From: Acanthaster planci
Lineage: Eukaryota; Echinodermata; Asteroidea; Valvatida; Acanthasteridae
Assembly: GCF_001949145.1 (NCBI RefSeq)
Contig: NW_019091632.1
Location: forward strand, 315,726-377,725
Reading direction: 5' to 3'
Length of the DNA: 62,000 bases
The notes beneath the pieces were generated by a model. It had not been told where the DNA came from. It searched no databases and saw only the letters and a program-made list of their open reading frames with translations. Of the stretch, positions 30,979-42,394 are shown in pieces (positions within the stretch are counted from its first letter, which is position 1; each line of letters begins with the position of its first letter). Both the position numbers and the translations under genes were made by a program.

Positions 30979-32500
30979 TTGGAGTTCCAAGATATGCCTC
31001 AGTTCAACGGCATCAGGAACACACCAGTAGGCCCAAAATTTTCAGTAAGATCCTCCGTTTTGTACGATGAGGTTAACACCTTGTTAAACAAGAATGCCAT
31101 CAAGCCTGTGCCTTGGACCAGTCGAAATGAAGGGCTTTACTCAACATTCTTTCTAGTGGCAAAGAAACCTTCAGGTTTGCGACCGATTCTAAACCTAAAG
31201 CCGCTGAATCATTGCATAAAAAAACAGACGTTCAAAATGGAGTCCCTTCGTTCGATAAAGAAGGCGGTAAAACCACAGGATTGGCTTTCTTCAATAGACC
31301 TACAAGACGCTTATATGCATATCCCAGTCAGGGAGTGCCACAGAAAGTTTTTGAGGTTCGAGGTTGGAGGAAGTGCATTCCAATTTTGGGTTCTTCCCTT
31401 CAGCCTAACGTCAGCTCCCGAGGGTTTACACCAAAGTTCTAGCTCCGGTTGTAGCCAAAGCGAGAATGGAAGGTGCCCACGTGTTCCCTATTTAGACGAT
31501 CTGTTAATACCTGCTCCGAGCAAAGTTGAGCTCAAGGAGTCAACTTGTTGCAGGTTCTGTTAGAAAGTTGCGGTTTCCTAATCAACAGAGGGAAGTCCAG
31601 TTTGACTCACAGTCAGAACCTTGTTTATATAGGTAGTCACTTCAAGACCAACCTCAATACTGTTTGTCTTCCCCAGGGGAGGAAAGTAGAACTGTTACAG
31701 TTTGTTCAGAAGTTCATGACTCAGCATCAGGCTACAGCACAGGAGTTTCTGTGACTTCTCAGATGATGGCGGCCTGTATAGAAGTAGTTTGGCTGACCAG
31801 ACCCCACTTGAGACCAATCCTAGTTACATTTACTCCACTCTTCGTGCCCGGCCTTGAGAAATCTGGGGGCCTTGATTCCAATCAATGACCATCTTCTTCA
31901 ATACCTGGAGTGGTGGAGATCAGAGAGGAATTTAGAAATGGGGTCCCCCTGGTAAGGGCTCTGCCGGATGTGACCCTAATGACCAACTATGGTTGGGGAG
32001 CCCACGTCGAGAATCAGTTTGTCCGGGGTCTCTACTCAGAGAAGGAACTTCATTCTTGGCACATCAACATGAAGGAAATTATGTCGGTGATGAAGGCTTG
32101 CCAACACTTTGGTCTGTTCCTGAAGGGAAAACATGTCCTAGTGAAGTCGGACAATTCCACAGTGGGGACTTATACAAACAACCAGAGGGGAACCAAGTCT
32201 CCAAGCCTTTGTATGGCAGTTTGGAAACTCTGGCTATGGTGTGTGCAGAATTACCTCGTTTTGTCAGCAGTACACATTCAGAGGACTCAAATGTTCTAGC
32301 TGACAAGTTATCCAGGCAGACATTGGTGTACTCCGAGTGGAGCCTGTGCCCTGCAGTAGTGAGGTCTATATTCAAGATCAAGAGCAAGCCAGAAATAGAC
32401 CTCTTTGCGACATCAGACATCAAACAGTTCCCAGTGCTCTGTTCTCGAGTTCCCCACAGAGAGGCATTTCATGTGGATGGTCTGGCGTTCAATTAAGACA
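30979..32500 (+). pseudogene. DIRS reverse transcriptase and RNase H, broken
   Basis: RT: GLYSTFFLVAKKPSGLRPIL, FKMESLRSIKKAV, WLSSIDLQDAYMHIPV, KFLRFEVGGSAFQFWVLPFS and YLDDLLIPAPS. Between LTSAP and PYLDD (about 31418-31490) the main frame reads nonsense, whereas the +2 frame gives VYTKVLAPVVAKARMEGAHV. Two compensating indels therefore flank this stretch. Downstream, CGFLINRGKSSL continues the domain in another frame. RNase H (31910-32299): GWGAHVE, HINMKEIMSVM, VLVKSDNSTVGTYTN. After a further shift comes SNVLADKLSRQ and a EIDLFATSD block, both standard in DIRS elements. Confidence 0.85.
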
Positions 32501-32502
32501 GG

Positions 32503-33125
32503 TTGATGGCATATGCCTTTTCCCCGATCACTGTGATTCACTTGGTGCTAGACCGAATAGATAGTTACATGTGCGTGGTCATCCTCATAGCTCCACATTG
32601 GCCCCGGCGTTCATGGTTACTGAGAATATTGGGGCTTTTAGTGGACATCCAAATTCAACTTCCAGCTCTGGCAGATCTTCTGCAACAGTGGATGAAGTTA
32701 TTGACACAATCCAGATCGATGTTCGATCCTCCACCAAGGAGGTGTATGGTAGACAGTGGTTGTTATTTCAAGATTGGTGTCTTAAACAGGGTGCAAATCC
32801 ATGCTCTGCCCCTGAAGGTGAGATTTGCTCCTTCTTGCAATCCTTGTTAGACAAGGGATTAGCCTACAGGACTTTAGATGTTTTGAGGTCATCCATTTGT
32901 AGATTTCACAATGGTCTTAATGGAAAACATGTACTAGGCAGCACAAGACCATCTGCAGGTTCCTGAAAGGAGCATTTAACAAGAGCCCCCCCAGGATGTT
33001 ACTGCCCTCATGGAACTTAAATTTACAGGAATCCCCTTGTTGAACCCTTAACTGGAGCATCGTTGCAGTATTGCACCTTTAAACAGAGTTCCTAGTGGCT
33101 TCGACTTCAGCGAAACAGCGATGCT
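32503..33125 (+). pseudogene. DIRS tyrosine recombinase, N-terminal part only
   Basis: A linker typical of DIRS elements (FSPITVIHLVLDRI, then VVILIAPHWPRRSWLLR, then LLVDIQIQLP) is followed in another frame by the core-binding domain: STKEVYGRQWLLFQDWC, CSFLQSLLDKGLAYRTLDVL and RSSICRFH. A remnant of FLKGAFNKSPPR and FLVASTSAKQR is seen to about 33110. The catalytic Arg-His-Arg-Tyr part is not found, so the copy cannot integrate. Confidence 0.75.
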
Positions 33126-33700
33126 GCGGTTTTACTGCAGCATCAAGATTAAGAAATAACTGGTAAGGACCACATCCATTATTTTGTCCTTTCTGTGTAT
33201 TTTTTATATTGGTGCTTATTCCATGTTTATGTTTGGCGGTAAGAGGTGTAGTGAATACTGAGTGACTGCCTCCCTCCTCCTTAACACTGCTTTAGAAATC
33301 TGTCCTAAAAGTGTTTGGAGGCAGAAGTATACGAATGAGAAAGAATGTAAATTTTTAAGAAATTATGATTCTTGAAATGAGGACACTTACTTCTGCCTCG
33401 CTCCTGCCCTCAATCCCGGTCTCTCTATATTGACATTCTATGGTAGGCCTATGCATAATGTTACTTTCTCAGATGCTCCGCAAAGAAGCACTGGTGTGCA
33501 TGCAGGAGTGAGTGCTCAGGGCACCGGAGGTGATCACGTGATGAGGCTGTTTTTTGTTCTTTAAGCATAATTGAGTGGGAGTTGAATGAAATGCCCAAAG
33601 CTGTTGGAGGCATAAGTAAACATACTCTTTTCAAGAATCATAAATTCTTCGAAATTTAACATTTTATTTCTGTAAAATGTATAAGTGTGGAATAATGAAA
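33126..33700. repeat. Non-coding region with inverted repeats beyond the DIRS remnant
   Basis: AATTATGATTCTTGAAATGAG near 33360 is the approximate reverse complement of TTTTCAAGAATCATAAATTC near 33629 (arms about 33 bp). GGAGGCAGAAGTA near 33319 recurs as GGAGGCATAAGTA near 33607, and inverted as TACTTCTGCCTC near 33389. This may be the mangled terminal region of the DIRS element, but no matching left terminus was found. Confidence 0.45.
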
Positions 33701-33703
33701 GCA

Positions 33704-34459
33704 AAATACATTCATTCATTCATTTCCACAGTGTTCACAAATAAATACATGTACATAATATCTACAAAATGATTTGACAAGAGAGTGAAGACTGAGAGGG
33801 GGCCCAAAAGAAGCTAAGCTTGTGAATATGGCTCCCTTGTACATACATAAAATGAGCGTTTTGAGCCAAAATGCAACATGCAACGTGGGTTCCAGTCCCA
33901 CCCGAGAAGCTTGTAACTTTTTCGCAAGCTCTCGGACAAGCACTGAGCATACAGTGTTTATTAATATGTATGTTGGTTAAGGGCAAAACCTGTTATATAA
34001 ATTAACATCTCCCCAATGCAAAATACATCTTGAAAAAAGAACACGTTTTTGTAGACAAAGTAACCTGGCAATATTAACACCACAATTTCCCCAAGCGAGT
34101 ATACCGTAGTTAAGAAATGTCACTACTAAGGTATTATACAAAGAAAATAAGACATCAGAAGGAACAAAAAGTTTGATTCTAGCAATGACACCAATATTTC
34201 TACTAATATTTTGACACAGATAATTGATGTGATTATTCCAAGTTAATCCGGAATCAATTACCAATCCCAGAAAGTTAAGGCAATCCGTTTTCTCAATACT
34301 GAAGTTATTAATCCTGAGCCCATCAGGAAGTTCACTGGCAGAGTTACTAAACAGCATATACTTAGTTTTATTAAGATTTAGTGAAAGTTCATTAACCCTA
34401 AACCATTTACAAACTGAGCTAAATTCAGAATTAACCATTTCAACCAGAGTATCAAACAT
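33704..34459 (-). mobile_element. LINE fragment with reverse-transcriptase C-terminal part
   Basis: Minus-strand frame 34459-33977 reads WFRVNELSLNLNKTKYMLFS, CLNFLGLVIDSGLTWNNHI, LSLYNTLVV-type text and FLNYGILAWG. This is the usual sequence after the YADD box of CR1/L2/Jockey-group LINE reverse transcriptases. The YADD box and endonuclease are absent, so the copy is 5'-truncated. It ends in a (TGAA)n tail at 33709-33725, typical of LINE 3' ends. The frame stops at 33977 before the 3' untranslated region. Confidence 0.75.
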
Positions 34460-34650
34460 TGTACTTACTCCATATCACGTAGGTGTGCCAGCGATTCCTC
34501 AGATTAATTTCTTACGTGTTGTCTTGAAAAGTCGCGAAAATAAACGGATTAAAGCGACCGCCGTCCGCTCAGTATACATGTACTACACACATGCACGTGC
34601 GGTGCCACCGCACCCACGTGTTGTTTGAAGTGTGCCTGTCCGTAGTCGGT
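34455..34650 (-). repeat. Dispersed repeat, copy B (inverted copy of 7.83-8.01 kb)
   Basis: The reverse complement of this stretch matches 7825-8010, including AATCGCTGGCACACCTACG and TTTATTTTCGCGACTTT. It is immediately 5' of the truncated LINE reading frame on the same strand. Confidence 0.75.
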
Positions 34651-34754
34651 CCGCCATTCTGAAAGCGGGTTTTCGATGCACCGTGAGTTTTGCGCAGTTA
34701 CGTCATTCACGGAGTGCCTGGCTTGTAGCTACAGACGTGTGCAAGTACGTATCA

Positions 34755-34880
34755 CTGATAACTATTCGCAACGTCAAGTTCATCATGAAGCCCACCCTCA
34801 ACCTTGTTTGTGTACGTACCGGCCTCGCGACGTCAAGCGGCAGCCATCATGAAGCGCGCCCTCAACGTCTCGACCAAGGC
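34755..34880 (+). repeat. Two copies of a ~40-bp CpG-rich unit
   Basis: GCAACGTCAAGTTCATCATG with AAGCCCACCCTCAAC (from about 34768) recurs about 70 bp downstream as GCGACGTCAAGCGG, CATCATG and AAGCGCGCCCTCAAC. Each unit contains an ATG in the same context, but no long frame follows. Function unknown. Confidence 0.5.
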
Positions 34881-34950
34881 TACTAAACTGGCTGCCGTGC
34901 ACAACCTCATAATACACGTACAGTACATGTACATGTACATTCAGACCGAG

Positions 34951-35062
34951 GTCTTCTCCCGAGACGGGTTTCAGAGCTACGGTTAGATCTACTGTCTGCC
35001 CGTCTGCGCGTGTTTTGCAATGGAGTGAAGACCTAGACCTAGCTCTAAACATCAGATTCGGA
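34951..35062 (+). mobile_element. Diverged copy of the 59.5-kb Harbinger-like MITE
   Basis: GACGGGTTTCAGAGCTACGG, TTAGATCTACTGTCTGC, CAATGGAGTGAA and GACCTAGCTCTA follow the same order as in 59527-59645. The outer terminal repeats are damaged (TTCGGATAACTGC on the right). Confidence 0.7.
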
Positions 35063-35138
35063 TAACTGCAGTGGCAACGCACAATACGCATATACTTCCG
35101 TCCTCACATTAGGCCTACGATTCCAGATTTTTGTTGTT

Positions 35139-35180
35139 CGTATCCGAATTGAATCCCGATGAGGATTCAATTCGGATACG
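35139..35180. repeat. Perfect 18-bp hairpin
   Basis: CGTATCCGAATTGAATCC and its exact reverse complement are separated by six bases (CGATGA). No U-rich run follows, and the loop is small enough for a stable hairpin in single-stranded DNA or RNA. Confidence 0.95.
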
Positions 35181-35310
35181 CTTTGTTCCCCCCCCCCCAA
35201 AAAACGAATTCGTGTGAAGAGGACTTGCATCTTCTGAGGCGCCCTGAGCTCTGTGTCATGTGCGTGTCATAGGATGTCGAGACAGACAGCCAAAGAGCGC
35301 TACGCACTAA

Positions 35311-35318
35311 TATAAAAG
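35311..35318 (+). promoter_or_regulatory. TATA-box-like element
   Basis: TATAAAAG, with a GCAGTCTTG initiator-like sequence about 40 bp downstream in a CpG-richer patch. No coding region starts nearby; it could belong to a solitary LTR or to a promoter whose gene lies elsewhere. Confidence 0.3.
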
Positions 35319-35359
35319 CCTGACATCTCCGTAGCAAGTCTGTCTGTGTGCAGTCTTGA

Positions 35360-38300
35360 ATTCGACTGTTATAACCAAAATTACTTTTAAAAGTAGTTAC
35401 AGGTTTCTATTTTCAGTTGTTAATCAGGTATCCATGTTTGAATATTGAGAATGATTGTTGATTTTAAAAAATTCTCCACAGCTTTTTCAGCACCTAAATA
35501 CGGGAATCATGCAGTGGTGTAGCAAGGTCATTATAAATGTAATTAGGGGCAGGGTTAGGGTGAAAAGAGGCGTCCTTCCTGAAAAAAAAAGCACAGGTGA
35601 TTTTGCCCTTGCTCGAATAAAATAAAAATGGGGTTAGAGATGGGATAACATGAAATTTCGATGGCAACGCTGTTTAAAGCAGAAAAAGGTTTTTGAGATT
35701 GACGTGACCTTTTAAATCACAGATCAGTGCTTGATTTTGACATATGGTTACAATATAATGTGAAAAGTTGGACTTATTGAGGGAAAATGGCACTTATGGA
35801 GAAAAGGGCACTTGTCATATACAAGGTATCAATGTTGTTTATAGCCCCTTGTTTGGAATTTGTTTCCAAAAAAGAGTTTTCATCTCTATCTTGAAAGTAA
35901 ACATACTTAGACTGGCTTAATTTAAAAAGAAATAAATCACAGCTTTCACACAGGCCTTTGAGCAAAACTGGCGGATAATTTTTTGACAAGTAGGTCCATG
36001 CTTGTCGTGTCACCCACAGTATTGCCAACATTAAGACCGTGATTTTTAGATTATCGCATCAGCATGATGGTGGCCTTTTGCAAGCAGTTTTTCTGAACAA
36101 GGTATAAAATTATGATTACAAACAGCGTCGATCGAGCAGTACTGAGGTTTACGTTCAGGTGATTGCTGAAACTCTTCTGACATTTTTCAAAGACACGCAA
36201 TTGAAATTTGTGTAAGCAATTTTAAAAAATGGCTACAATGAAATAAATCCTGTTCAATAAGGTAAATCGAAAAGGTTGATATGGAAATGACGCGTCAACT
36301 ACCTTTCTGAATATCATTTCATAAACGCCGACTTCCCATATAATTGGAATTGACGACATCAGGAGTACTTGATGAAGACATACTTTCGTTTCGTTACTTT
36401 CGTGGTTGAAAGCTGGGGACAATCTGATAAATGTTTATTATTTATAGACATTTTATCGGGCGTAAAAAACGATGGCTTCACCCCATTTCACTGAGTAGGA
36501 CCAATGTCGTTCACATCCAAAATACAAGCTCGTGCTCAAAGCTTCAATACACATTACATTTTTACAGGCCCTCATCAAATTCATGAGCCCTCATGCAAAC
36601 TCTCAGCTCAGATAACATGCATAGGCTCATTGAGGGCCCATGCCCAGGTGATACTCTTTTAGGCCAGCACTTCTCATTTTCGGGATGAAATACAGTGCAT
36701 GCAACCGGGCAACGTGGGAAGACGGAACTAAAATGCAGTGAAAATGTTAAGATTACCTTTTGTTACATACAACCGATTTACAGATGTAATTACCAGGCGT
36801 AATTCTAACACAAGACTAGCGATAACCAGCGTTCGATGCGTGCTTGTTCTCACTGTAAACGCGAGCTCATTGATAAAAACATGGAAAAATCGTTATTCCC
36901 AGATAGTAAAAAAAAATCACCGCATCGAGGAAAAAATAGTTGGAAGTTTTCATCAAATGTCTTTCTTTAAAGACTGTAGCATCAGAGGCCGGCGTGTTCG
37001 TTATATAACGTGAAAATTGTCATCCTCAAACACCTTGGCGAGTGTTTATTTCATTTCAAACCCACACTATCGGTGCACTGCAAGTACAGCTCCGATGAAA
37101 TCCATTATTTACAAGTTACAATTTGAAAGAGCGCCGACAGCTTTTTTAAAAAGTACCAAAAAATTAGAAACATGATGTTTTCCCCTGAAAAACACGAGTA
37201 ATGATTCACAAACAGCTGGATTCAAATCTTGTTAGTGTTTTCAAGCTGTGTTTGTTTCCACCACACAGCTCTGCTCTGTTTTATTAGGAATTGTTATTTT
37301 TATTGGCAGTACCGAAGAGCAAAAAATGTGCACATAGGCCTAACTATTTAGAGGGCACATATATCGGTATATACAAATACAGGCAATTAACATAAGAGCG
37401 TTAAGCGGAACGTGCACTGAATGCGCTGCCATCCATCGTTTTGCCCATTGTTTGGCCACATTTTTTCAAAATCACGGTTGAAATTGAGCCCCTCTTTGAA
37501 AGTTACATTGTTGACTAATAGCGTGCAGATCGTTGCATCTTCAGTCATATTCAGGTATAGAAATATTCACGGCGGTTTTATAATGGTGCCACATGGTGCC
37601 GGTGGTGCCTCACCGGGATATCTGAATGATGGGTCCTTCCCTGTTTGCCGTGTCTACAATCCACCTCAAAGTTGGTTTGAGATGTAAATCTCGTGGCTCC
37701 TTTCTAGGCCAAACTGAGGTTCTGTGGATTTATGTTGAAATGCTTAGAATCTCATCCAGATGAGGCTTGCAGGAAAATACACAAAAAGAAGGCAAGCTCA
37801 TCTGCAGCCATCAGCTTTCTGATCATGACTAATCAAAGAGCTAACAAGAAAAAAAAAGATACTGTTAAGTTTATAATTCAGGTCTTGCTTATGATACAAA
37901 AACCACCCTTATACAGAAATTTCCAAAGAAAAGAATAAAAGATTTTAACTTAATTACAACGTAGTACATGTATACCAGACAACAATGAAGAAGTGCATAC
38001 AGAAATGAAACCATTCAAAGTAAAAAGAAAAGTTGATGTGTTGCACAATAAACAAATCCACCTAGATAGTTGGTATACCATTAACAGAACGCGTACAGGA
38101 TACCGGACATATGCTACTCGGAATGGGTTGTTTAGTAATTAAATAGCGACTTCGCGAGGTTTAACATTTTACCCCACACACAGCAACATGCATTTCACAT
38201 AGTTGTGCTCATGTATACACAAATAGCTAGTTTTTTTTAAAAACAAATGAACAAATAGCGATAAATTACCCATTTTCCGTAGCTGCATAATGTATCCCAC

Positions 38301-39890
38301 ATTTGAACCATTTCTACTGGTCCTCATAATGAGGCTCGCTGTACCAAGTTGTTTGTACATCACTATATGACACCTCTAGTTCGCAAGCACAACCGCATTG
38401 GCAGCGGGGACGCCAAAAGCCTGGAAAAGGAATAAGCATGGGCGAAAATCCCGGGGGATGGTGATATTTTCCCCCATCCACCCACACACACATTTTTTTG
38501 TGTGAGCCAAAACATAAAAGTGGATGCTGAAGAATTTTGCAGACTTTCAATGACTAAAATGCATTCAGAATTACTCAAAAAAGGAAGGACAATATAAAAA
38601 GCAATATTTACCATTATAAATACATCATTGAACATGAATATCATTAACATCGACCTCTATTAGAGAATCATATTGTGTAACGCCCCCTCAACCCCCCGCT
38701 TTTCAAATTTTCCTGTCATCCCCCATCCCAGCACAGATTTACTCCACTGGGAAAATATAATCCCAAGTTTTGAGTAACTGATGAGTCCTGAGATCACAAA
38801 CCATTGCTTTTGCAGACACCCCTCAGTGGGCCAATTCCGGGTCATTTAGGGCCTCATTCTCATAAAAAAGCAGAATAAATGATGACAAAGCAGCGAGAGA
38901 GTAGACATGTGCATGTATATGTATACAAACCACTTTCGAAGTTTACCTTTAACTGCAATAAAAACGGTTTGTATAATTTTATGACCAGGTAAATTTCCTG
39001 CAGAGCTATGTTTTTTCAGCGTGTATCCACTCATTTGCAGCTACCATCAAAGACCTAAACCCAGCAGTAGACCTTCAAATGCCGCTTTATAATGCATGTC
39101 TATTTCTAAACGGTTGAGAGTATGCGTCGGCTTCACACATAAAAACTGTTTAAAAACGCTTAAATGTAAACACCAGTGAAAGATTCTTGCTTGTTTCATA
39201 ACAGTCCACCATTTCAACAACATTATCTGCGACATTATTATCACAACAGCACCATCTAATAATGGGGTGTCGATCGTCGCACTTACAGGGCGCGAGAGAG
39301 GGGCAAATGTTGTTCATGAAATCTATTCTGAAGGAGATACGTCAGCGGCAGAGATGCGCACGGTATTGTGAGTTACTTGGATCTATGCACGTCCATTCAT
39401 AGTCCAGTGTCGGGACTGTTCTTGCGTTGTGTTCCCAGCCTGGGCGTTTTTTTTTTTCGCTACTTATAATGAGAACCATGTTTGTGATGTCAAACCAATG
39501 ACCAAGAAAATGTTCAAGGTTGCCTTAAAACACTGATCCAGGGGCACTTACGTCATCCGAGACAAAGCACAAGCGAGCAGACGACATTGTTGATTAACGT
39601 CATTTTCACATCGATGATCAGCAAGTTTCAGCGGCTCTTTTTTCACATTCTAGTTGAGAGGGCTGATTTTTGAATCGCTACAGGGAGTCTATCTCCTGTA
39701 GCCATCACTCTATAGCTAAAGCTTGCTATATCCAAGGGCAGAATCCGGGGGGGGGGGCAACACGGCCCATGCCCCCATGCCCTCCCCCCCAAAAAAAATG
39801 ATGAGGATTTTTTTAATTAATCAGAGTTCATGTAAAGATATTAAGTGCCTTAAATGCTGTGGTTTGGCGTTCCGCTGACGATTAACTACT
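35360..39890. other. AT-rich intergenic stretch
   Basis: No gene recognised. Near 38445-38485 a G/C-rich block (ATCCCGGGGGATGG...CCCCCATCC) and at 39741-39800 a poly-G/poly-C block resemble ends of small interspersed repeats. The rest shows only short random frames. Confidence 0.4.
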
Positions 39891-39903
39891 TCAGGGGCTT
39901 GGT

Positions 39904-40860
39904 TTACAGCATGCCTACCTCGGCCTGGACTTTTCGTCCAATTAGAGAAAGAAATCCTCGTTGAAACGGTGTGTACTTAAGGGCATATATGAAGGGGTTG
40001 ACGCACGAATTGGTGGCCACTAGAGAGACAGATACGACGTGCATGACCCCGCTGAGGTCAATTCCGAAGTTGAACATGGTAAACATGACCTCAGCTGGCA
40101 TCCAACACACCAGGAAGGTGACGAATACTAGTAAGAGGGTCTTGAAGACGTTGCGGCGGGCTCGAAGCAGCGACTGCTCGGCGTTTTCAGAGCGGGTTGC
40201 ACCTGAGCTATCGCGATCTTCCTGGGCCAAGTTGGCCGACACAGTCGGGGCGATAGCAGCAATGCGTTCAGCGCTTCGCTTCAGCGTGACGGTCATGTGC
40301 GAGTAGAGGAACACCATCAGGATTGCGGGGATAAAGAACTGGACCACGACGAGAATGATGTTGAGCGCCTGGGCACCGACTGAAGTGGTGGAGGAACACT
40401 GACCATTTTCGAAGGTCATTCCCGCTGCTGCGTAGGCCACTCCAAGGATGAGTCCCATCAGCCAGGTGACTACCACCATGCCCGCGACAGACTTTCTGGT
40501 ATACAGGGTTACATATTTGAACGGGTACACGATAGCTACATAGCGCTCGCAAGTGAGCGACACTAAGTTGACAGTAGAGGCGGTAAAGCAGGACCAGACG
40601 AAAAACTTAGACAGCCAGAGGTGGCAAACAATGTGGTAGCCTGAGGTGCCTAGAAGGGGGCCGGAGACCGCGATGTTACTGGTCAGGATCAAGAAGAGAG
40701 AGCCGAGTAAGTCCACCACGGCTTGGTTGCAGATTAAAGCATTGGTCAGTGTGTGCATGAACTTCACCTTGAAGATAACGCTGACCACTATGGAGTTTCC
40801 GATCAGGCCAATCACACCAAGGGAAGTGTTGATAATGCGGACAAGCAGGGGATCTGCCAT
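39904..40860 (-). CDS. Rhodopsin-class (class A) G-protein-coupled receptor
   Basis: A 318-residue seven-helix receptor encoded in one exon, starting at the ATG at 40858-40860 after a very short extracellular N-terminus. Class A marks in order: GN at 21-22 (TM1), Asp50 in NQAVVDLLG (TM2), Cys79 before TM3 with a partner Cys in extracellular loop 2 (NGQCSS), CERY (105-107, the DRY box), Pro in TM5 (FFIPAIL), CWMP (TM6) and NPFIYALKY (TM7). The third intracellular loop, about 45 residues, is rich in Ala, Glu and Arg. The ligand cannot be told from sequence; intronless orphan receptors of this kind are numerous in invertebrate deuterostomes. The frame is intact, so a working gene is likely. Confidence 0.9.
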   Translation of the reverse strand: MADPLLVRIINTSLGVIGLIGNSIVVSVIFKVKFMHTLTNALICNQAVVDLLGSLFLILTSNIAVSGPLLGTSGYHIVCHLWLSKFFVWSCFTASTVNLVSLTCERYVAIVYPFKYVTLYTRKSVAGMVVVTWLMGLILGVAYAAAGMTFENGQCSSTTSVGAQALNIILVVVQFFIPAILMVFLYSHMTVTLKRSAERIAAIAPTVSANLAQEDRDSSGATRSENAEQSLLRARRNVFKTLLLVFVTFLVCWMPAEVMFTMFNFGIDLSGVMHVVSVSLVATNSCVNPFIYALKYTPFQRGFLSLIGRKVQAEVGML

Positions 40861-41249
40861 GGTCCTCTATCCGGTAACTCGATCTCAACCTCCACCAAAC
40901 TCTCAGCTCTCCAACGATGCCTTGGTATATTATTTTCACCGCCGTTCGTTCTGGCTCCAGATTCATCAACTAGTCTTCGGTATAATGGATGGATAGATCC
41001 GAGATGGTACACAAAATGAAGCAGTGACAGGAGTAATGAAGCGTGCCATATCCAGTAAGGACATTAATTAAACCTTGAATTCTGGCCATATAACATGGTA
41101 GAGTATACGAGTACAGTATGGTCCTTCAGCGTGGTATTCATTACTAGAACCTATCTGCTCGTAAATCCTTCACGTCAACATGACACTGATGTTGAAGTGT
41201 CTAAGTGAAGCGGCAGCCTGACTGAACGTTCCTATTGGTGTACCACGAA

Positions 41250-41331
41250 TGGAGATTGACATGTTAATTACCAATAACTTAATTGTTAAATGGAGATTGA
41301 CATGTTATTTAACAATGAACTTCTGAGTTAA
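41250..41331 (+). repeat. 41-bp direct tandem repeat upstream of the GPCR
   Basis: TGGAGATTGACATGTTA starts at 41250 and again at 41291. The intervening sequence also carries TTGTTAAAT/ATTTAACAA. It is 390 bp upstream of the GPCR start on the minus strand. Confidence 0.7.
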
Positions 41332-41969
41332 TGTTGTTGACGGATGCCTCAATAGTCAGCAGGAAAGTATTAAAATATGTCATCGCTTGCTCTGTATTGC
41401 ATACTTTTTATGGAGTAGGATTTGTTATGTACCGCATCGCGGTTACGAAGATTTGAAGTTGAACGGGTAGCTTCAATGGTATTTCTAAAAAACAAACCTC
41501 CAGAAGGCACGTTTGTGCCCCATGTAACCTACTTGTCAAGTTTTGTTTCCTTTTGGCGTTCAGTTTTATGCTGAGATTTCTATTAAGGTGCCTTTCCATT
41601 ATGCACGTCGAAAACACTTGCGCCAAGTGTTACGTATCCGTCCGGCCGAACTCAACGCACACAATGTTAATGGTTTTAATCGATTTGGATGTCCGTGAAA
41701 TTGAAACGCATGAACGCATCGTATACGCAGCGCACCCAAAAAACGTACATATGGTGCCTTTATTCATTAACAAAACTGTGATGCCATCTCTCAATGTAGC
41801 ACTGCTTGTGAACAAAATATTGCCGAGTTTTTGAAAGATTTTACATGCCTAAATTTTCGATGGTGATTTAAATACACAGCAGTAAGCGACCCTGCAACTT
41901 TTTTTGGAAGCGTCATGATTGAGGAAATTCTGGGTCAACAGACAAAAAACAAATGCGTGTGTACTTACA

Positions 41970-42109
41970 CCCATTTACCACCCATACAAAATGCAATTAC
42001 CTGAAGAAAAACCAAACTTAAACCAATCAGTCATGGCAAATAGGTTTATTTTCAATGTGTAATCTTGGGTAAACAGCTATTTGACTACATTTCCATATTT
42101 GAAATGTTA
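41970..42109 (-). mobile_element. Second Tc1 end fragment (same family as 2.9-4.1 kb)
   Basis: CTGAAGAAAAACCAAACTTA followed by AACCAAT is the exact reverse complement of the stretch ending at 4095. The match continues through GGTTTATTTTC, CAATGTGTA, AACAGCT.TTTGACTACA and TTTCCA..TTT.AAATGTT. About 140 bp is retained, covering the right end region without transposase; the outermost terminal repeat is hard to see. Confidence 0.8.
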
Positions 42110-42394
42110 AAGGTGACAGAAATAGAAAATATTCGCGTAAAGTATTTCAACATAACAATAAATACGTAACCATTTCGAAAATATCATAAATTTAATGTTT
42201 ACCCCATTAACTGTGGCGGCAAAATGAATAAAAAGATCCTGCTTTTCCCCGCCCACAAAAAATTCCCTTTTGGCCGTTCGCGCCAAAGCCGATTGGATGA
42301 CGTCATCGCCAGAACGATGCACGTGCAGTGTACATGCACGTGTACAGTGTACATAGCGCACAGTACATGCAGTATCGCACGCAATACACCATGT

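Larger units (their letters stand above)
28880..33125 (+). mobile_element. DIRS/Ngaro-type tyrosine-recombinase retrotransposon, 3'-truncated
   Basis: Order on the plus strand: gag-like ORFs, reverse transcriptase, RNase H, then the start of a tyrosine recombinase. This gene order, and the FKMESLRSI...LQDAYMHIPV...RFEV style of RT, are typical of DIRS-group elements, which integrate with a tyrosine recombinase instead of a DDE integrase. Every part is broken by stops or shifts. The recombinase stops being recognisable at about 33125, before its catalytic residues. The left boundary is approximate. It lies head-to-tail with, and about 130 bp from, the gypsy element, in the opposite orientation. 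Confidence 0.8.

Noticed and set aside
33118-33145. A small palindrome (GATGCTGC...GCAGCATC) considered as a recombination site
   Set aside because: Only 8-bp arms and no second copy in the window; it may be chance at the truncated end of the DIRS element.
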